Positions 15,910 through 25,811 of a stretch of DNA of 50,684 bases are shown here, one piece after another. The notes under the pieces are model-generated. The model was given only the letters and a program-made list of their open reading frames with translations, was not told where the DNA came from and ran no database searches. Position 1 is the stretch's first letter, and the number at the start of each line of letters is the position of its first letter. Origin of the DNA: Sphaerochaeta sp. Its GTDB lineage: Bacteria > Spirochaetota > Spirochaetia > Sphaerochaetales > Sphaerochaetaceae. The translations under genes were made by a program, and so were the position numbers. The stretch covers positions 1 through 50,684 of the forward strand of contig JAEINL010000020.1 in assembly GCA_016342655.1 (NCBI GenBank), given 5' to 3'.

Positions 15910-18618
15910 TTAGCGTTCTATTGGAGCCCAGTTCGATTCTTCAAAGATATTGTCATGAACTGTAAAACTCATTGTATAATTTTTATCAAATTTAGTATTT
16001 TTTGGGTTAGGCATCCAATCGGCTTTATAGGCATGCACCAAACTCTTGTCAACCTCTTGAATCAGGTCTTTCTTAGTAAATGGATTGAGAGTAGAGACAC
16101 CAAGACCTTCAATTGCAAGAATCGGTGCATCAGCATTTGTCATAAAAGTTGGATCTGTGACATAGTCGCCGACCGCTCTAAAATCTTTCACAAGGAGCAA
16201 AGGATTAAATTGAGAGTACAAAGAATTGTTCTGGCTGAAGTCATCAAATACAGGGGTTTCCAACTCATACCCATGATCAGCAACTAGTATTATCCGTGTA
16301 TTGTCATACACTCCCATTCTCTTTAATTCCTCAAGCCATAATCCTATTCGCTTTATTGAGGCAGCATTTACGTGATAAGACCCAGTTTGTTTCTCTGTTA
16401 AGCCAGAAAAGGGGGTTTTTGAATTGGTCACAACACTTACATGCTCATATTCTGGGGCTTGCAACAGCCTTGGAGAATGTGGGGTCTCATTTGTAATAAT
16501 TGAAAAAGTATTCCCTTTTGCCTTTGTTTCAGTCAGTTTGCTTAGATAGTATAATTCAGTATACGAGTCTAAAAATCCTTCATCATCATTATATGAATGT
16601 TTCATTGAAAAATATTTACCTTCGTCATATATGATTACACGCATACTAGGTGGTGCCAGCTTAAAAATACTAAAAATAGGGAGATATTTTTTTGTGATGA
16701 CACTAGAATCAGAAAAATCATCATCCCCAGAAGAATGCTCGGTCCTAAAGGGCAGAGTATAGTTTCCAAGCACATTCATTGCGCGTATCTCAGGATACGG
16801 TCTAAAAGGACTTAGATCTCCGGACCAAACATAATTTGAAAACGGGGGATCTGTTACAGTAACAGAGTAACCCGCATCAAGAAAGATCTTTGGAAGGACA
16901 AGCAATGATTCATTATGCACATCTATAAGCTTGGTGCCTCTTGCTTCCATATTGTCAGGAGTATATTCATACCCTCCCAACATTGCAGGTGCGCCCGTTG
17001 TAGTATGGGCGCCGAATGAAACAGTATTGGGATAATATACAAAACCTTGATACTGGTCCATTAATTTAGGTGACTGATTCATGATATAGGGGAAATATGC
17101 ACTCAAAGCCCGGTCGAGGAATATGAATACAACATTATTCCCTTCTTTGGATAGGTCCACAATCGGTCTCATATCATCTGCATGAATAGTGTTTTTTTGG
17201 TTCTCAACAAGATTTCCCTGATGTTTTTTAAAGCTACTGTGAGTAATCCCCATGTTGTACACACCAGAAGCCAGCGATGCTAAAACCAAAACAGTCAATG
17301 CACCTGAGACAATCTTGGTCCTATCATTCTTGAATAACAAAAGGATGATGCCAAAACTACCAATTCCAGCAGCCAATGATCCATATGACAGTGCAGCAGA
17401 AGGAATTAAAAAGCCTGTATTATCAAATTGTATAAATGAGTTTACAACACTGTAATTCCCACTAAAGACAAATACATTAAGCAAGGAGGAAACGGAAAAC
17501 CCTACCAAGAGAATCGTAAACAGAGTTTTTACTTTATCGCTAAATAACCCATAGATAACAACAGGCCAAGCACAAAAGATACCAAAGAAAACCACAAGAG
17601 AATAAAAAATCAAATCCAAGGGATTATCAACTGAGCCTAAAAATGAAAACTCAATTGGAGATGAAGCTATCAGATTTGAAGGAATAACCAGTCCGCATAG
17701 AAGCCAGAGGAATGTACAGGAAAGAAAAAAAATCGTCTTTCTTCGTTTCTTATTTTCTGCCCAAGAGGCCAAATATTGCACATGGATATAATCTATCAGC
17801 CTTAGCACTTGTAAAGAAAAAATGAGCACAAGACAACCCAATACAATAATGAGTCTCTTAGTATTGGTCATGCCAGGATTCAGGTACATAAACATACTAC
17901 CGGCAAGAACCCCAAAAGAGGCAAATCCAATGCTCACCACTTGCTTTACATGCTTTAGTTTTTGCAGGCTATTCTTCACTAATGAGAAAATATTATTCAG
18001 AGTCCAATACAAAACTAACCCTGCTGGAGAAGTGTACAAGAGAGCCAGAAACAACAATGCCATCGCATACAGCTGAACCTTCTCTCGCAAAGGAAAGCCT
18101 TTTGTATAGATTGCACCTGCAACCACATTGATGAATGTCATTACTATAGGAAGCAGATTTATTCCAATACCATTAACCACTAAAAGGTTATCAGGTTTTC
18201 CCAAATCCTTGATGAATAGAAACCCAACACCTTGTAAGAGTTCAAAATTTGAAAGGAAATGAAATGCAGCAATAAAAAAGGGAATCTGAATCAAAAGACT
18301 TACTGAGCTTCTGAGTACATACATAGGATGGTAATGATTTTGTCTATAATATGTTGAAAGCAACATGAATTGCTCATCACCCTTGAAGGTTGATTTTATG
18401 CGAGTAATCCCTGGTTGTAACTTCATCCTTTTGTCACGTTCGGTCTTTTGAAGTTTATCGGCAATTAGATATAACGGTAGGGCTAAAACATTAATAGCTA
18501 TACTGACACCGACAATCGCAAGACCAAAGCTAGAAAACCCTTTATAGAAAAAAGTAAAAATGAATTCTACCAACAATTCCAAAGGATAGATGATTGTATT
18601 ATAAAGAAGAGCACCCAT
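15910..18618 (-). CDS. YidC/Oxa1-domain protein fused to a periplasmic sulfatase-like (LTA-synthase-type) domain
   Basis: A 902-residue protein. Residues 25-220 match the YidC/Oxa1 insertase core: membrane segment I at 30-52, a charged cytoplasmic hairpin with F-K-G-D-E-Q, then L-I-Q-I-P-F-F-I at 109-116, F-I-K-D-L-G-K-P-D at 135-143, and the S-P-A-G-L-V-L-Y-W-T-N-N-type segment near 197-210. The groove Arg expected in membrane segment I is replaced by Asn43. Residues 225-455 add about six further membrane segments. Residues 490-850 form an alkaline-phosphatase/sulfatase-fold domain with Asp502, a Thr nucleophile candidate in A-H-T-T-T-G (537-542), E-T-P-H (711-714) and D-H-G (781-783). Such domains transfer phosphoglycerol or phosphoethanolamine, or hydrolyse sulfates. 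Neighbours (CDP-glycerol-type transferase, LicD) favour a glycan-decorating transferase. Confidence 0.75.
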   Translation of the reverse strand: MGALLYNTIIYPLELLVEFIFTFFYKGFSSFGLAIVGVSIAINVLALPLYLIADKLQKTERDKRMKLQPGITRIKSTFKGDEQFMLLSTYYRQNHYHPMYVLRSSVSLLIQIPFFIAAFHFLSNFELLQGVGFLFIKDLGKPDNLLVVNGIGINLLPIVMTFINVVAGAIYTKGFPLREKVQLYAMALLFLALLYTSPAGLVLYWTLNNIFSLVKNSLQKLKHVKQVVSIGFASFGVLAGSMFMYLNPGMTNTKRLIIVLGCLVLIFSLQVLRLIDYIHVQYLASWAENKKRRKTIFFLSCTFLWLLCGLVIPSNLIASSPIEFSFLGSVDNPLDLIFYSLVVFFGIFCAWPVVIYGLFSDKVKTLFTILLVGFSVSSLLNVFVFSGNYSVVNSFIQFDNTGFLIPSAALSYGSLAAGIGSFGIILLLFKNDRTKIVSGALTVLVLASLASGVYNMGITHSSFKKHQGNLVENQKNTIHADDMRPIVDLSKEGNNVVFIFLDRALSAYFPYIMNQSPKLMDQYQGFVYYPNTVSFGAHTTTGAPAMLGGYEYTPDNMEARGTKLIDVHNESLLVLPKIFLDAGYSVTVTDPPFSNYVWSGDLSPFRPYPEIRAMNVLGNYTLPFRTEHSSGDDDFSDSSVITKKYLPIFSIFKLAPPSMRVIIYDEGKYFSMKHSYNDDEGFLDSYTELYYLSKLTETKAKGNTFSIITNETPHSPRLLQAPEYEHVSVVTNSKTPFSGLTEKQTGSYHVNAASIKRIGLWLEELKRMGVYDNTRIILVADHGYELETPVFDDFSQNNSLYSQFNPLLLVKDFRAVGDYVTDPTFMTNADAPILAIEGLGVSTLNPFTKKDLIQEVDKSLVHAYKADWMPNPKNTKFDKNYTMSFTVHDNIFEESNWAPIER

Positions 18619-18777
18619 TATGATTTAATTCTCCAAAAGGCTAATATACACACGATTAGCCCTATATATTTTTTCAACTATAGCACAAACAAAGAGCAGA
18701 ACATCCTCAGAAACGATACTAGATCTATCTTATACCAATAGGTGAAGATATTTCTTGAAATTGGAACCTTGCCTCAA

Positions 18778-19692
18778 CTAATAGGGTATCCTTTGGAACT
18801 TTATAATAACCCAAGCAATAGGATATCCCAAAAAAACCAATACACGTTTGTACCAAGCATTTAGCCCATGCATGAGTTCTTTCATACCTGTATGAGAAAG
18901 CATGGCACATCTAGAAACACTTAGAAGTGCACGAAGGATTTTCTTATTATAGGTAATCTGATCAAAGCACTCATTAAGAAAAAACAAATAAACATAGTAA
19001 TATGTCCGCCAACGTGTACTTGAATGCATCTTTCCCGCTGCCAGAGAATCTGGAGAGTCTGTATAATATATTCGAAAAACATCATTTGTACAGTATTGAT
19101 CATACTTCTTATTGATCTTCTCCCAAACCATTCCCTCTGAGACAAACTTAGTATCTGAGAAAACAGGAAAGGGAAATTCTTGCAAGACACTAAGCTTCCT
19201 GCAACAAGATTTATCTTTAGGGTACTTTACAATTACCTTGTGTTGTGCCCTTCCCTTCAAATCATTTATTCCGGGAGGAAAGGGCTTTCCTACAAGTTCT
19301 CCCGTCTGACTATCAAAACAAAGACCCGAAACACACCAAAACCTATCATAATCCTCAGGAGGAATTCTTTCCCAATTTTTCTTAATCAGGGATAAGGCAT
19401 TATCAGTCAGGGCATCATCAGAATCTATAATATGCACATAGGGGCTTTCTATAACATCTAGAGCATAATTCAGTGCAGTATGTTTTCCCCCATTTTCCTT
19501 ATAATAATAGCTAATCGGAAATGTAGCAGTTTTCTGGTAGCCTTCAATCAGTTCCTTTGTTCCATCCGTTGAACCATCATCGACTACAACCCAATCAAAA
19601 TCAGAAAACTCTTGTTTACATAAACTATCAAAGACTCTAGGCAATGTATGAACTCTATTATATGTAGGAGTCAAGACTGTAATATATGGCAT
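18778..19692 (-). CDS. glycosyltransferase family 2
   Basis: A 304-residue GT-A enzyme: T-V-L-T-P-T-Y-N-R at 4-12, V-V-V-D-D-G-S-T-D-G-T near 35-45 and the DxD motif as I-I-D-S-D-D-A near 92-98. It adds one sugar from a nucleotide donor to the growing repeat unit at the cytoplasmic membrane face. AAGGAGAG lies 8 nt before the ATG. The gene is AT-rich, like the other transferases here. Acceptor and donor cannot be told from sequence. Confidence 0.88.
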   Translation of the reverse strand: MPYITVLTPTYNRVHTLPRVFDSLCKQEFSDFDWVVVDDGSTDGTKELIEGYQKTATFPISYYYKENGGKHTALNYALDVIESPYVHIIDSDDALTDNALSLIKKNWERIPPEDYDRFWCVSGLCFDSQTGELVGKPFPPGINDLKGRAQHKVIVKYPKDKSCCRKLSVLQEFPFPVFSDTKFVSEGMVWEKINKKYDQYCTNDVFRIYYTDSPDSLAAGKMHSSTRWRTYYYVYLFFLNECFDQITYNKKILRALLSVSRCAMLSHTGMKELMHGLNAWYKRVLVFLGYPIAWVIIKFQRIPY

Positions 19693-19744
19693 TTATTTAT
19701 CTCTCCTTCAACAATTGCAAATATCTATAATGCAGGTATTTATT

Positions 19745-20848
19745 TCATTCGTAATAATCATTGCATACCTGTTCGATGGTTGCTAGCCATTTTCTGGAAA
19801 TAATACGGCTATCCAACTCTTCCCGAACTTTCACGGCCTCTTTCCCTAGCTCTCTTTTTAGTTCTTGATTTTCAATCAGTAAGATCATTGCCTCAGCTAA
19901 TAGGCTGCTATTCATGCGAGGAACGACTAGCCCATTCTTCATATGAGTGATCAAAATACCATGGCCTTCGCTATAATCTGTTGAGATTACGGGCAATCCC
20001 ATTGCCATCGCTTCCAACAAGGCATTGGGCATTCCTTCAAAATCTGAAGAAAGCACAAACATCTCTGCGGTTTGTAACTTTGTAAATATGTCTTTCTCTA
20101 TCCCTGGAAGAAAAACACAATGGCCAAGATTGTTCTGTTGTATCTGCATCTCCAATTCCTCTCGCAAATCCCCTTCCCCATATATTGTCAAACTATAGTC
20201 AGGATGTATGCTAGCAACTTTGGAAAAAGCCTCTATCAGGAGAGCATAATTCTTTTGCAATGATAACCGTCCAACACTGATAATCTGCTTTGTCTCATTT
20301 ATTGTGGTATTGGGTGCAGGGATGTCTTCCAAATAAAGAGGATTTCCAATGACTGTCCCTTGTACAGTCTTCTTAGGATAATAGTATGACATTGCACTTT
20401 GTGTCTGAAAAATAGCACTAGTTACACAATGTCGATAGACAAATCGAATAATTCTCTTTTCCCATCCACTAAACGAAGTTGATGTGTTGGGGTCATTCCG
20501 TTCTGATATGATAAAAGGAATCTTTAACCCTACAGAAGCAATTGCTGCAATAGTTCCAGAATAAGACATCATTCCTAAGATGACATCAGGCTTTTCATCT
20601 TGAATTGTTTTTCTCAGACGCCTAGTAAGTGTATAATAGCGAAATAATGGATTCGGTTTAGAAGACTCATCAAGCTGGATGCAGTTAACACCTTTCAGTA
20701 GAGGATATGCTATATCAGTATTCATCAACGTGATGATGGTTAATTCATTCCCCTGTAGAAAAAAAAAGTTTGCCAGATAAGATGTAACCCTCTCTGCTCC
20801 ACCATATGACATCCCTGTTATCACAATAGCAATTTTCTTTTTCATCAT
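19745..20848 (-). CDS. glycosyltransferase family 4
   Basis: A 367-residue GT-B enzyme. The acceptor domain has G-M-S-Y-G-G-A-E-R at about 12-20. The donor domain has V-G-R-L-S-L-Q-K-N-Y, then D-F-E-G-M-P-N-A-L-L-E-A-M-A-M-G-L-P-V with the E-x7-E-type motif of retaining GT4 enzymes. The start overlaps the stop of the upstream GT2 gene by 4 bases (ATGA), so they are co-translated. The closest general type is the N-acetylgalactosamine or GlcNAc alpha-transferase group, but specificity is not assignable. Confidence 0.88.
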   Translation of the reverse strand: MMKKKIAIVITGMSYGGAERVTSYLANFFFLQGNELTIITLMNTDIAYPLLKGVNCIQLDESSKPNPLFRYYTLTRRLRKTIQDEKPDVILGMMSYSGTIAAIASVGLKIPFIISERNDPNTSTSFSGWEKRIIRFVYRHCVTSAIFQTQSAMSYYYPKKTVQGTVIGNPLYLEDIPAPNTTINETKQIISVGRLSLQKNYALLIEAFSKVASIHPDYSLTIYGEGDLREELEMQIQQNNLGHCVFLPGIEKDIFTKLQTAEMFVLSSDFEGMPNALLEAMAMGLPVISTDYSEGHGILITHMKNGLVVPRMNSSLLAEAMILLIENQELKRELGKEAVKVREELDSRIISRKWLATIEQVCNDYYE

Positions 20849-21777
20849 ACTCTTCCGCTTCTTGCAAGTTGAAAATCTCGGACAATGCTTTTTGCAGAAA
20901 GATATATCCCATGATGAAGGAAGACCAAATCCACATAATTCCTAAGAGAAGGTTCTAGAAAGAAAGCATATCTTTTCTTACTCCCTAGTATAATTTTATA
21001 AATATTTTCTAAGATTTGTTTCTGGTTGGGTGTAGGATGCTTTTCTATAAAAGATTTTTCAAACTCCATTAGCAGCAATATTTCCGAGACATTTTTCATA
21101 ATCCCTTCAGCAGAAGGTGCTACAAGAGGAGAATTGTTGGTTTCATGTCTTCGAAATTTAATTGACCTATAGTTAATGAGATATAGTGAATTTTTTAATA
21201 GCCCCATATAGGACAAGAAGGCATCATGAGACATTTTCTCATCCCAATACGAACTAACTTGTTCAAAGAATGACTTTTTAAAACAATAGGTACACCCGGG
21301 CCTTAATGTGGACTGAAGATTCTTACGACTAGGAAGGACTCTTCTTACCTTTCTGTTATCTGAATGAAAGCGAGACCTTCTAGAAACAGGAGCTCCTCCC
21401 TCTACAACATACGGGAAGTAATTAGACAGAAGCACGTTGCAATCAGGTCTTTCTTCGAGGGTTTCCATCATTATTTCACACTTATTCTCAAGCCAAATAT
21501 CATCTTGGTCACACAAGAAAATTACATCGCCTTTTGCCTTAGGGATGTTATACATATAGTTCTTCTTCCACCCAAGGTTCTTTTCATTTATATGAAGAGT
21601 CCACCCTAGGTTGTGCTTTTGTATATATCCAGAAACTATAGCAGGGGTTCCATCTGATGAGCAATCATCAAAGATGAGAACTTCGTGAGGAGCAAGCGTC
21701 TGAAGCCTTAATGAATCAAGCTGTTCCTCTAAAAACTTCGTACCATTATATGTTGTCATTACGATTGAATAGTTCAT
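20845..21777 (-). CDS. glycosyltransferase family 2
   Basis: About 310 residues. It opens with Y-S-I-V-M-T-T-Y-N-G-T-K-F-L-E-E-Q-L-D-S-L, then I-F-D-D-C-S-S-D-G-T and the metal-binding F-L-C-D-Q-D-D-I-W. The D-Q-D-D-I-W form is common among rhamnosyltransferases, which would suit the rfbABCD genes in the cluster. I chose ATG 21777 (GGGA 5 nt upstream) over the in-frame ATG at 21810, which lacks a ribosome site. It is coupled to the downstream GT4 gene by a 4-base overlap. Confidence 0.87.
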   Translation of the reverse strand: MNYSIVMTTYNGTKFLEEQLDSLRLQTLAPHEVLIFDDCSSDGTPAIVSGYIQKHNLGWTLHINEKNLGWKKNYMYNIPKAKGDVIFLCDQDDIWLENKCEIMMETLEERPDCNVLLSNYFPYVVEGGAPVSRRSRFHSDNRKVRRVLPSRKNLQSTLRPGCTYCFKKSFFEQVSSYWDEKMSHDAFLSYMGLLKNSLYLINYRSIKFRRHETNNSPLVAPSAEGIMKNVSEILLLMEFEKSFIEKHPTPNQKQILENIYKIILGSKKRYAFFLEPSLRNYVDLVFLHHGIYLSAKSIVRDFQLARSGRV

Positions 21778-21878
21778 CTTATTCCCATACTTGTTATTTT
21801 TTGCGGACATACATAGGCAACGACCAGATTACCTCTTAGAACACTGCTTTGCAAGGTCACATAACTGTCAATCAGAAT

Positions 21879-23432
21879 TCAGCTTTGGATTTCTTTCAGA
21901 CTAACCTTGCGCTTGCGAACAGCCACTATCCTTTGAAAGACCTTAAGGGTCTCTTTAAATTCTTGCAAGTGACTGAAAAATAGCAAATAGACCACATTGG
22001 GAACAATTGCACAAACCAACATTGAAACCATCAGAGCGAAAAAAGGGTTGTTGATAGCAATAAAAGAGAGGCAACCGAACGTTGCAGCCCCTGACGCAAT
22101 AGTCACGAGGGTATACTTAAAATATTTTGAAAAATACTGGGTCAGTGGCATTTCAAACCCGAACCGGAAAACCACATAAGGCTCGATCCAAAAACACGTA
22201 GTCAGAGTACTCACAGAAGTTCCAATCAAGACACCGATGATTCCAATCCTTCTTGCCAGGACTATTGATACCAGCAAATTGACTCCAGCTTCAAACAGGG
22301 GCTTATAGCGGTCATACCAGAACAATCCCAATGAATCCTTGAAAGTAAGTACTGGTTTTCTCATACCTGAAAGGTAGTAGTTCAAGGCGATCACAAATAC
22401 GATACTTTGTGGAAAGAGATATTGCTCCCCTAACCATAAGGAAATAAAAGGATTGTACAGGGCAAATAGGCAAATGGCTGTAAAGCCATACACCCAGGCT
22501 GATATAAAATTCAACTGATCAAACACTGGCTTACTACCTACGGCCTCTTTCTCTGCAGAAAGATTCCCAATGCTCGCAGTTATGGAAGAATAAATAATGC
22601 CAACAATACCACCTACTGCAGCTTGAATCATTGTGTAGTTTGCATACAAGCCAGCACTAGCTAGATTAACAAATTTTACTAAAAGGATATTGTCAGTTCC
22701 ATTGACCAAAACGGTCCCAACCTTGTGAAATGAAAGGGCAATGATATTCTTCTTGATCTTGCCTCTTTCATCTCTGGATAAGGGGATCTCTGCTTTTTCT
22801 CTTAGATAAGGATATAGAGCATGAACTTTTATGTTTATCGCTAAGTTTTCACCAATAGTGCAAACAAGCATAACCACAAGAAATAGAATATAATTTCTTG
22901 TGCCAACCAGTACCAATATCTGTAGCAAATGTTTTACTACTTGAAATCCAAAAAAATACACTGAATCAATATATTTCTTCTGGTCCGCTATAAGGACTGT
23001 TCGCTTATACCCTAAAAAGTAACTGCTTGCAGAGTTGATCACATACAGCCAGTAAATGAAGTACAGATGTGGTATATCCGGAACATCCTTCATCAGAAAG
23101 TGAAGAAAGGGAGTAAATGACAACCCTATTAGCAATACCAACGTTCCGATGAGGAAGTATGCGTTTCTATACAATTTCATGAGTGCCTGAATTTTTTGGG
23201 TTTCATTGAATGCAAGCGGTTTATATAAACTATAAGAAATTGCGGCACCGACACCCAACTCGGCCAAGGAGAGCATCGTAAGAACATTGGAAAACAATCC
23301 AGAGAGCCCCAAATAATCAACTGACAAGAATACCACAAAGATTTTACGGGCAATGAAGCTACTGATATAGCTTAGGATGAGTCCAATAGTTCCAAATTTT
23401 ATGTTTCTTACTGAATTAGCTAATCTTGACAA
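21879..23432 (-). CDS. Wzx-type polysaccharide flippase (first copy)
   Basis: A 517-residue polytopic membrane protein of the MVF/Polysacc_synt family with about 12-14 hydrophobic segments. The N-terminal pattern (S-F-I-A-R-K-I-F, then G-L-S-G-L-F-S-N-V-L-T-M-L-S-L-A-E-L-G-V-G-A-A-I) is typical of lipid-linked oligosaccharide exporters. It flips undecaprenyl-linked repeat units to the periplasm. The start is TTG 23432 with AGAGG 7 nt upstream. A second, unrelated-looking flippase lies at 42245-43753. Confidence 0.87.
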   Translation of the reverse strand: MSRLANSVRNIKFGTIGLILSYISSFIARKIFVVFLSVDYLGLSGLFSNVLTMLSLAELGVGAAISYSLYKPLAFNETQKIQALMKLYRNAYFLIGTLVLLIGLSFTPFLHFLMKDVPDIPHLYFIYWLYVINSASSYFLGYKRTVLIADQKKYIDSVYFFGFQVVKHLLQILVLVGTRNYILFLVVMLVCTIGENLAINIKVHALYPYLREKAEIPLSRDERGKIKKNIIALSFHKVGTVLVNGTDNILLVKFVNLASAGLYANYTMIQAAVGGIVGIIYSSITASIGNLSAEKEAVGSKPVFDQLNFISAWVYGFTAICLFALYNPFISLWLGEQYLFPQSIVFVIALNYYLSGMRKPVLTFKDSLGLFWYDRYKPLFEAGVNLLVSIVLARRIGIIGVLIGTSVSTLTTCFWIEPYVVFRFGFEMPLTQYFSKYFKYTLVTIASGAATFGCLSFIAINNPFFALMVSMLVCAIVPNVVYLLFFSHLQEFKETLKVFQRIVAVRKRKVSLKEIQS

Positions 23433-23514
23433 TTCAAAACCTCTTAACGAACTTGTTTCCTTAGGTAACAGCTAGGCAAATATATGGAATCCCTCATGCA
23501 AATCAATCAAATTG

Positions 23515-24282
23515 CTATTCTCCTGCGCGAAAATCTGGACGGCCATTTGTCCAATGGCCTCCAATGGTAGCATGATCCTTGTAGTATTGTTCTTCTTCGG
23601 AAGGATCACTGACGCTAAAATACCATGGCAGATGATGAGCTGTATATGGATAGGCTGTTCTAATCATTTTAAAACAAGCAGGTTTGCTAATCCTTGCATA
23701 GGGTCTATGTAAGGCAAAAGTGGTATCAATTGAAGCAAGAAATGAAATATCATCAAGCTTATGCTCCCAATGTTTCTGTTCCCAAGCTATCACTTCATCT
23801 TTCTTTTCATACTTATCAGGAAGATCATCTATTGCAAGAGAAAAGCCCACTTTTTGAACAAGAGGATATTTCTGTAATAGTGAAAAGAACGTTTCCATAA
23901 AATTATCAGGACAATCATCAACAGGAACTACGTCCGGGTCAGTATATACGAAATAGTTTTTTCTGATCGATTTATAGAGATCAGATAATTCCAATGCTTT
24001 ATAGCCCAAGTTCTTCTCCAAAAATATGATTTTACAATCTAAGGATGCATAATACTCCAACAGGGGAGGATAGGTAGAAGCATTATCCAAGACAATTATA
24101 TTCTGGTATCCCCTAACTTGAAGCCAGTCAATCTGTTCTTTTAAGAAAGTAAATCTATTCCTGTTATTAATGATGATGGGAATCTCTTTATATTTGGGAT
24201 TTTTGATAAAAAATCCCAATACATAATTTCGTATGGCAATAAAACCGTTATATTTTTTATACAGTACATCATGCATTGTCAC
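23515..24282 (-). CDS. glycosyltransferase, GT2-like
   Basis: A 255-residue protein with a GT-A core: I-P-I-I-I-N-N-R-N-R-F-T-F-L, V-L-D-N-A-S-T-Y at about 68-75 and Y-T-D-P-D-V-V-P as a DxD-type motif near 112-119. It is shorter than standard GT2 enzymes and belongs to a group found in polysaccharide clusters without a defined specificity. The start is GTG 24282 (AAGGA 9 nt upstream) or ATG 24276. It precedes the wzx gene in the operon. Confidence 0.75.
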   Translation of the reverse strand: MTMHDVLYKKYNGFIAIRNYVLGFFIKNPKYKEIPIIINNRNRFTFLKEQIDWLQVRGYQNIIVLDNASTYPPLLEYYASLDCKIIFLEKNLGYKALELSDLYKSIRKNYFVYTDPDVVPVDDCPDNFMETFFSLLQKYPLVQKVGFSLAIDDLPDKYEKKDEVIAWEQKHWEHKLDDISFLASIDTTFALHRPYARISKPACFKMIRTAYPYTAHHLPWYFSVSDPSEEEQYYKDHATIGGHWTNGRPDFRAGE

Positions 24283-24421
24283 AGCGCTATTCCTTTATCC
24301 AAACATCATCAAATTACATATTGAAACAAAAAATCAGGTACCCAAAAATTCCTATCCGCTATCATCAATCCTAGTATTGTATCAAGAATCAAGCAAGCAG
24401 TTACAAAATTAGCACATCAAA

Positions 24422-25600
24422 TCAGCGGAGCAGAGTCTCTTTAACAAGCTCCAAATATCCAGCCCATCTGCTGAACAGTAAAAAATTTGCGACCGCTATC
24501 ACGCCTATCCCCAAAACACAGAGGGGTAGTTTTCGTAGTGTTATGGTTTTCCCTAACGTAATATGTTCATCCGAAGTTGTTCCAATAAGCGTATACAAAA
24601 GAGGGGGGATTATAACGACAAACAAAACGTCTATCACCCTGGTGACAATTGGAAGGAAGCCGAACAGGCCTGCAATGATACTGACAACCAGGATCGCATT
24701 TAAGTTTTTCTTTTGTTGTTTGGAGATAGTATCATTAAAACAAAAAGTCAGATATACAAACTCAACCATGAAAAATAGGATTGTCTTTAGAAAGCTGCTT
24801 CCACGATAGTCAAGCGACAAATGATATTCGATAAAACTCGGGAAAGAGACTTGTGTAGCTAGAAAACGGGTAAATTGAATCACCAAGCCCACAAAAAAAT
24901 CAAAAACCCGAAGAATGTATAACCCCATAATTGATAAGGAAATAATCCTATAGGTTCGGATTTTTACAGTAGGTAAAAACAAATAGGATACTAGTACGAT
25001 AAGGAATATTAGTGCTGAGCTATGAAAACTGAAAGCCAGCAAGAATGAAATCAATCCAAAGATATACCGTTTTCGATAGATCATCGCATAGCTTAGCATA
25101 CAAAATGAAATAGCCAATCCAGAACGTAGCACAATCCCAGTGTACATGAATCCATAGTATGAAACAAACAAGATGAACGCAGGAAGAACCCTATATTGGG
25201 TTGTAGGAGCATCATTCATACTTGTTGAAATAAGTATTGCAGCAAAAGTACCAACCCCAACGGTGAGTAACGCTACAATAAAAAAGAAAACTTGGTATGA
25301 AGATGATATCAAGCTAGTCACTTTGCAAAGGTTGGCAAAACCTATTTCCATATCGCCGGCAGCTCCAAATTCAGGCCTACCAAATCCAAACGTAAATTGG
25401 TATGAGTCCATGTAGTTAAAGAGATCAATATAAGGGATAGTGTCACGAACGGTACTTGGCCTAAAAGCAATCATGCACAAAAAGGCAAAGAAGAGTATTC
25501 CACTAACAAAATGATCTAGTCTAACCGAACCCAAACGTGTAGCAAAGTAGGCTATTAGCGTCACTAAAAGAAAAGCAACATTCAACATATAGAAAGCCAT
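24422..25600 (-). CDS. EpsG/Wzy-like polysaccharide polymerase
   Basis: A 392-residue membrane protein with about 10 hydrophobic segments. The EpsG-type N-terminus has F-R-P-S-T-V-R-D-T-I-P-Y-I-D-L-F-N-Y near residues 46-63 and G-D-M-E-I-G-F near 83-89, the charged periplasmic loop that marks this family. Members join lipid-linked repeat units in the periplasm. AAGGGG lies 8 nt before the ATG. It is the only polymerase candidate in the window although two flippases are present. Confidence 0.82.
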   Translation of the reverse strand: MAFYMLNVAFLLVTLIAYFATRLGSVRLDHFVSGILFFAFLCMIAFRPSTVRDTIPYIDLFNYMDSYQFTFGFGRPEFGAAGDMEIGFANLCKVTSLISSSYQVFFFIVALLTVGVGTFAAILISTSMNDAPTTQYRVLPAFILFVSYYGFMYTGIVLRSGLAISFCMLSYAMIYRKRYIFGLISFLLAFSFHSSALIFLIVLVSYLFLPTVKIRTYRIISLSIMGLYILRVFDFFVGLVIQFTRFLATQVSFPSFIEYHLSLDYRGSSFLKTILFFMVEFVYLTFCFNDTISKQQKKNLNAILVVSIIAGLFGFLPIVTRVIDVLFVVIIPPLLYTLIGTTSDEHITLGKTITLRKLPLCVLGIGVIAVANFLLFSRWAGYLELVKETLLR

Positions 25601-25811
25601 AGGAATCCCCTTAGATGTACTATCGTATAAAGTCCAATCAGTATCCGCTTAAACTGTTCTCACTATTTTCAATCGGAGACATGAAAGTTCTTCTTCTTTG
25701 TGATCAAATACAGAAATTCTCGATCTCGTGGTTCACGTATGTAATCCTTTTGGCATAAGAAAACATAGTGCGAAAAAACAACTCCTCGATACAAACAAAC
25801 CAATGCCTCTG

